Source: Gallionella sp.
GTDB taxonomy: Bacteria > Pseudomonadota > Gammaproteobacteria > Burkholderiales > Gallionellaceae
Length of the DNA: 64,000 nt
NCBI GenBank assembly: GCA_003153155.1
Contig: PLWV01000006.1
Location: forward strand, 104,808 to 168,807
Direction: 5' to 3'
Shown: positions 62,384 through 64,000 of the stretch, piece by piece
How the letters are laid out: the number at the start of each line of letters is the position of its first letter
Position numbering within the stretch: position 1 is the stretch's first letter
Notes under the pieces: generated by a model
Databases searched by the model: none
Told to the model about the DNA's origin: nothing
The model's input: only the letters and a program-made list of their open reading frames with translations
Made by a program: the position numbers and the translations under genes

Positions 62384-62448
62384 AACTAACGTTCAAGTTG
62401 AACGACGCGCCGCTTTTTGCGGCGTCCCTCTCCAGCGCAGTGTCAGGC
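62384..62448 (-). other. attC: attC recombination site (cassette C)
   Basis: 65 bp. The minus strand begins GCCTGAC (R'') and ends GTTAGTT (R'). CGCCGC-aaaaa-GCGGCG forms a central hairpin, and the arms (gctggagaggga / tcaacttgaa) pair imperfectly. Lies 43 bp downstream of the DUF1264-like stop. Confidence 0.85.
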
Positions 62449-62491
62449 ATGATGCCGCTTAATCGAGATTGACGCCGTTAACACCCAATCC

Positions 62492-63010
62492 CTACTTCGG
62501 GATTTCAAGCTTCTCTACCTGCTTGTGGCTGATGGCCGTCGGGAAAGTAACATCTCCGTTCGGTACTTTAGCCCCCATCGGCCACAGGTGGAAGATGATA
62601 CCGTCGGTATTAGACAAGGCCTTGGCAATCTCTTTCGCCTTTTCGGGGGGTACATCAAGAACTTGCACACGCCCGGTTGCGATTTCTTCAGTGTGGTCGT
62701 GGAAATGCTTGTTCCATTGCTCCAGCGTCACGTTCGTGCGCGCGAGCTTCTTGTCAATGAAGTATTCGATCTCAACAAGCTCGGCATTCGGATCTGTGGA
62801 CAGAAAGATCATGCACTGCAATATCTCCGGCTTGATCTGCTTGCAATAATGGTGATACGGACCATGCACCGTGCCGTCTTCGTGACGATGGGGCGCGATG
62901 ATATGGATGTTGTAGCCATCCGCCGGGCTTTTTGCCTTCTCCTCAGCGAATAGAGGGCTTGCCGCAACGATAGCTGCACTAAACATTGCTATGAGATAAA
63001 GCTTCTTCAT
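62492..63010 (-). CDS. Secreted DUF1264 (OBAP)-like protein (cassette C)
   Basis: 172 residues. An N-terminal signal peptide (MKKLYLIAMFSAAIVAASPLFA, cleavage around residue 22) directs export. HHYCKQIKPEILQCMIF, ELVEIEYFIDKKL, WNKHFHDHTEEIATGRVQVLDVP and FHLWPMG match the DUF1264/oil-body-associated-protein-like pattern, with histidines and cysteines conserved. Function unknown; the histidine-rich segments could bind metal. AGAGGAGACAATT precedes the ATG. One gene per cassette, between attC sites B and C. Confidence 0.68.
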   Translation of the reverse strand: MKKLYLIAMFSAAIVAASPLFAEEKAKSPADGYNIHIIAPHRHEDGTVHGPYHHYCKQIKPEILQCMIFLSTDPNAELVEIEYFIDKKLARTNVTLEQWNKHFHDHTEEIATGRVQVLDVPPEKAKEIAKALSNTDGIIFHLWPMGAKVPNGDVTFPTAISHKQVEKLEIPK

Positions 63011-63048
63011 AATTGTCTCCTCTCTTTCTGTTTGTTTTTGAACATCAC

Positions 63049-63117
63049 GCCTAACATAGAGGCAAGGGACTGCGCGATGTTTTATCAGCGCAGTCCCGCT
63101 TGAGCGCAGGGTTAGGA
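63049..63117 (-). other. attC: attC recombination site (cassette B)
   Basis: 69 bp. The minus strand begins TCCTAAC (R'') and ends GTTAGGC (R'). CGGGACTGCGC / GCGCAGTCCC form perfectly paired inner arms around tgataaaacatc. The TAA stop of the small membrane protein lies inside R'', typical of cassette genes. Confidence 0.88.
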
Positions 63118-63390
63118 ATTTTCAATTTCCGAGGTAGTAAATTCAATACCACCAACCCATTTTGCAACGAGATTGTAAACCCATGCGCAAATAATGGTGA
63201 AAACAAAACCGAAGATTAAATAGAAAAAAGGCATTGCGAACATCATGCCCATCATCGGTGGTTTAGGCCCTGGCATAAATGAAAACATTAGACCCATGAG
63301 TACAATGAACGGTAAAGAAATAGCGAAATAAAGAAGTGCCATTACCTTTGCGGTTTGAAAAGGTGAAATGCTTGTGATTTGTTTTTTCAT
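63112..63390 (-). CDS. Small membrane protein with two TMs (cassette B)
   Basis: 92 residues. Two hydrophobic hairpins (AKVMALLYFAISLPFIVLMGLMFSFM, about 14-39, and MMFAMPFFYLIFGFVFTIICAWVYNLVAKW, about 49-78) and a polar tail GGIEFTTSEIENS. It resembles short DUF3566-like membrane proteins, but I am not sure of the family. GGGAGGACAAGTAAATC precedes the ATG. The stop is embedded in the attC site. Function unknown. Confidence 0.7.
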   Translation of the reverse strand: MKKQITSISPFQTAKVMALLYFAISLPFIVLMGLMFSFMPGPKPPMMGMMFAMPFFYLIFGFVFTIICAWVYNLVAKWVGGIEFTTSEIENS

Positions 63391-63423
63391 GATTTACTTG
63401 TCCTCCCTTATAAATTATTAGAT

Positions 63424-63469
63424 TCCTAATGCCGCGCCGGAGCTTGTCAGCTCAAAGCGCTTGTTAGGC
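63424..63469 (-). other. attC: attC-like site (cassette A), short
   Basis: 46 bp. The minus strand begins GCCTAAC (R'') and ends ATTAGGA (R', first base deviating from G). GCGC and a central GAGCT-gaca-AGCTC hairpin pair the halves. Shorter than most attC sites, so confidence is lower than for its neighbours. Confidence 0.6.
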
Positions 63470-63499
63470 CGCATGCTCGCGAATACCCGGCCGTAAACG

Positions 63500-63949
63500 C
63501 TAGCGAGACCAGTGGCTAATGGGCTCGAACCTTGGACCATATGGTCGACCCTGGCCGACCTCCACCAATTGCTTCAAGCCGATCAGGAAGTAGGCCCATT
63601 GTGTGCTGCAGTGATGCATAAATTCCACTTCTGCTCTCCATCCACAGTGCTTGAACAGCAGCACCGTCTCCCCGTCTTGTTGGCTGATATCGAAGTGGAT
63701 GCGTGTATCAATCCACTCCTCTGGGCCGGCCACGCACTTCCAGCGCACTCGCGTTGGTGGGGCCAACTCCAGCACCTGAAAATCGGGCCCTCCCTTACCA
63801 AAACGAAATTGTAGTACGGAGCCAACTGTCGACTCGCCGGTGACTTTCTCGGTCCACCAGGACGCGATCCCCTCGCGCGATGCAACCGCTTGGTAGACCG
63901 TTTCAGAAGTGGTCCCTTCTATTCCGATTCGATGAAGTATGTTTGGCAT
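63500..63949 (-). CDS. SRPBCC/AHSA1-type protein (cassette A)
   Basis: 149 residues. HRIGIEGTTSETVYQAVASREGIASWWTEKVTGES and LQFRFGKGGPDFQVLELAPPTRVRWKCVAGPEEWIDTRIHFDI, then FLIGLKQLVEVGQGRPYGP, are typical of AHSA1/START-like proteins with the WW-type first helix. AAGGAGAACCAC precedes the ATG. Probably a small-ligand-binding or stress-related protein; unknown. It occupies the cassette between attC A and the edge site. Confidence 0.8.
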   Translation of the reverse strand: MPNILHRIGIEGTTSETVYQAVASREGIASWWTEKVTGESTVGSVLQFRFGKGGPDFQVLELAPPTRVRWKCVAGPEEWIDTRIHFDISQQDGETVLLFKHCGWRAEVEFMHHCSTQWAYFLIGLKQLVEVGQGRPYGPRFEPISHWSR

Positions 63950-63973
63950 GTGGTTCTCCTTGGGGTGATTGCG

Positions 63974-64000
63974 GCTTAACGTGGAGCTAAGGGGCTGCGC
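63974..64000 (-). other. attC: Partial attC at right edge
   Basis: The minus strand runs GCGCAGCCCCTTAGCTCCAC and ends GTTAAGC, fitting the right half (L' and GTTRRRY R' box) of an attC whose left half lies beyond the window. It indicates that the array continues to the right. Confidence 0.7.

Larger units (their letters stand above)
61513..64000 (-). mobile_element. Integron-type gene-cassette array (open at right edge)
   Basis: Four attC-like sites and the beginning of a fifth alternate with four short minus-strand ORFs, each with a strong Shine-Dalgarno and its stop near or inside the following attC. The sites differ from each other in length and arm sequence, as in arrays assembled from diverse cassettes. 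No integrase is in view. With ORFs reading leftward, attI/intI would be expected beyond 64000; without it this is a cluster of attC sites lacking an integrase. Confidence 0.8.

Overview
The window looks like a replication-origin-proximal piece of a betaproteobacterial chromosome. The order rpmH-rnpA-yidD-yidC-mnmE-mnmG-rsmG-parA-parB-atpIBEFHAGDC, with dnaA-dnaN-gyrB running the other way from the origin, is typical of that class. Base composition is mid-range with AT-rich islands. The Zn-ribbon methyltransferases, WcaI/WcaJ enzymes and a VIT-type iron/manganese transporter would fit Nitrosomonadales (for example Gallionellaceae), but that placement is inference. No rRNA, tRNA or CRISPR array was seen.

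Region 1 (1-11 kb): a leftward, translationally coupled set (GT9 transferase, GtrA-like flippase, GT39/ArnT-like membrane transferase, membrane-anchored sialidase, membrane protein running off the left edge). It is followed by metabolic genes (PfkB kinase, fructosamine-kinase-like gene, apaH), a DGNHR-motif protein and two transferase-like genes. Region 2 (11-37 kb): a large surface-polysaccharide/LPS locus. It holds an OafA-type acyltransferase, msbA, many glycosyltransferases (GT2, GT9, GT10, GT25), two different initiating sugar-phosphate transferases (WecA-like and WcaJ-like), WcaI, three Zn-ribbon/SAM methyltransferases, an O-antigen ligase/polymerase, a flippase, waaC and waaA. Part of it (27.0-35 kb) is visibly rearranged: a truncated second ligase copy almost identical to the intact one over about 409 bp, a wcaI 5' stub fused to it, wcaF and methyltransferase remnants, a frameshifted GT2 and an rfbF fragment joined to the flippase.

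Region 3 (37.8-58.2 kb): the conserved origin core. It has gyrB-dnaN-dnaA on the minus strand, an AT-rich dnaA-dnaN spacer with DnaA boxes (probable oriC), two near-ideal parS sites (gyrB-dnaN gap and mnmE-mnmG gap), then rpmH through the complete ATP synthase operon, ending at a clear rho-independent terminator. Region 4 (58.2-61.4 kb): DUF938 methyltransferase, FemAB/GNAT-like protein, DUF2937 protein, an internally deleted IS1182-type transposase remnant and an SRPBCC protein.

Region 5 (61.5-64.0 kb, open at the right edge): an integron-type gene-cassette array. Four attC-like sites and the start of a fifth separate four short, leftward, promoter-poor ORFs, each with its own strong Shine-Dalgarno sequence: a VIT-family transporter, a secreted DUF1264-like protein, a small two-TM protein and an SRPBCC/AHSA1 protein. 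No integrase lies inside the window. Cassette orientation predicts that attI/intI, if present, lies to the right of base 64000. This array is the most interesting element here.
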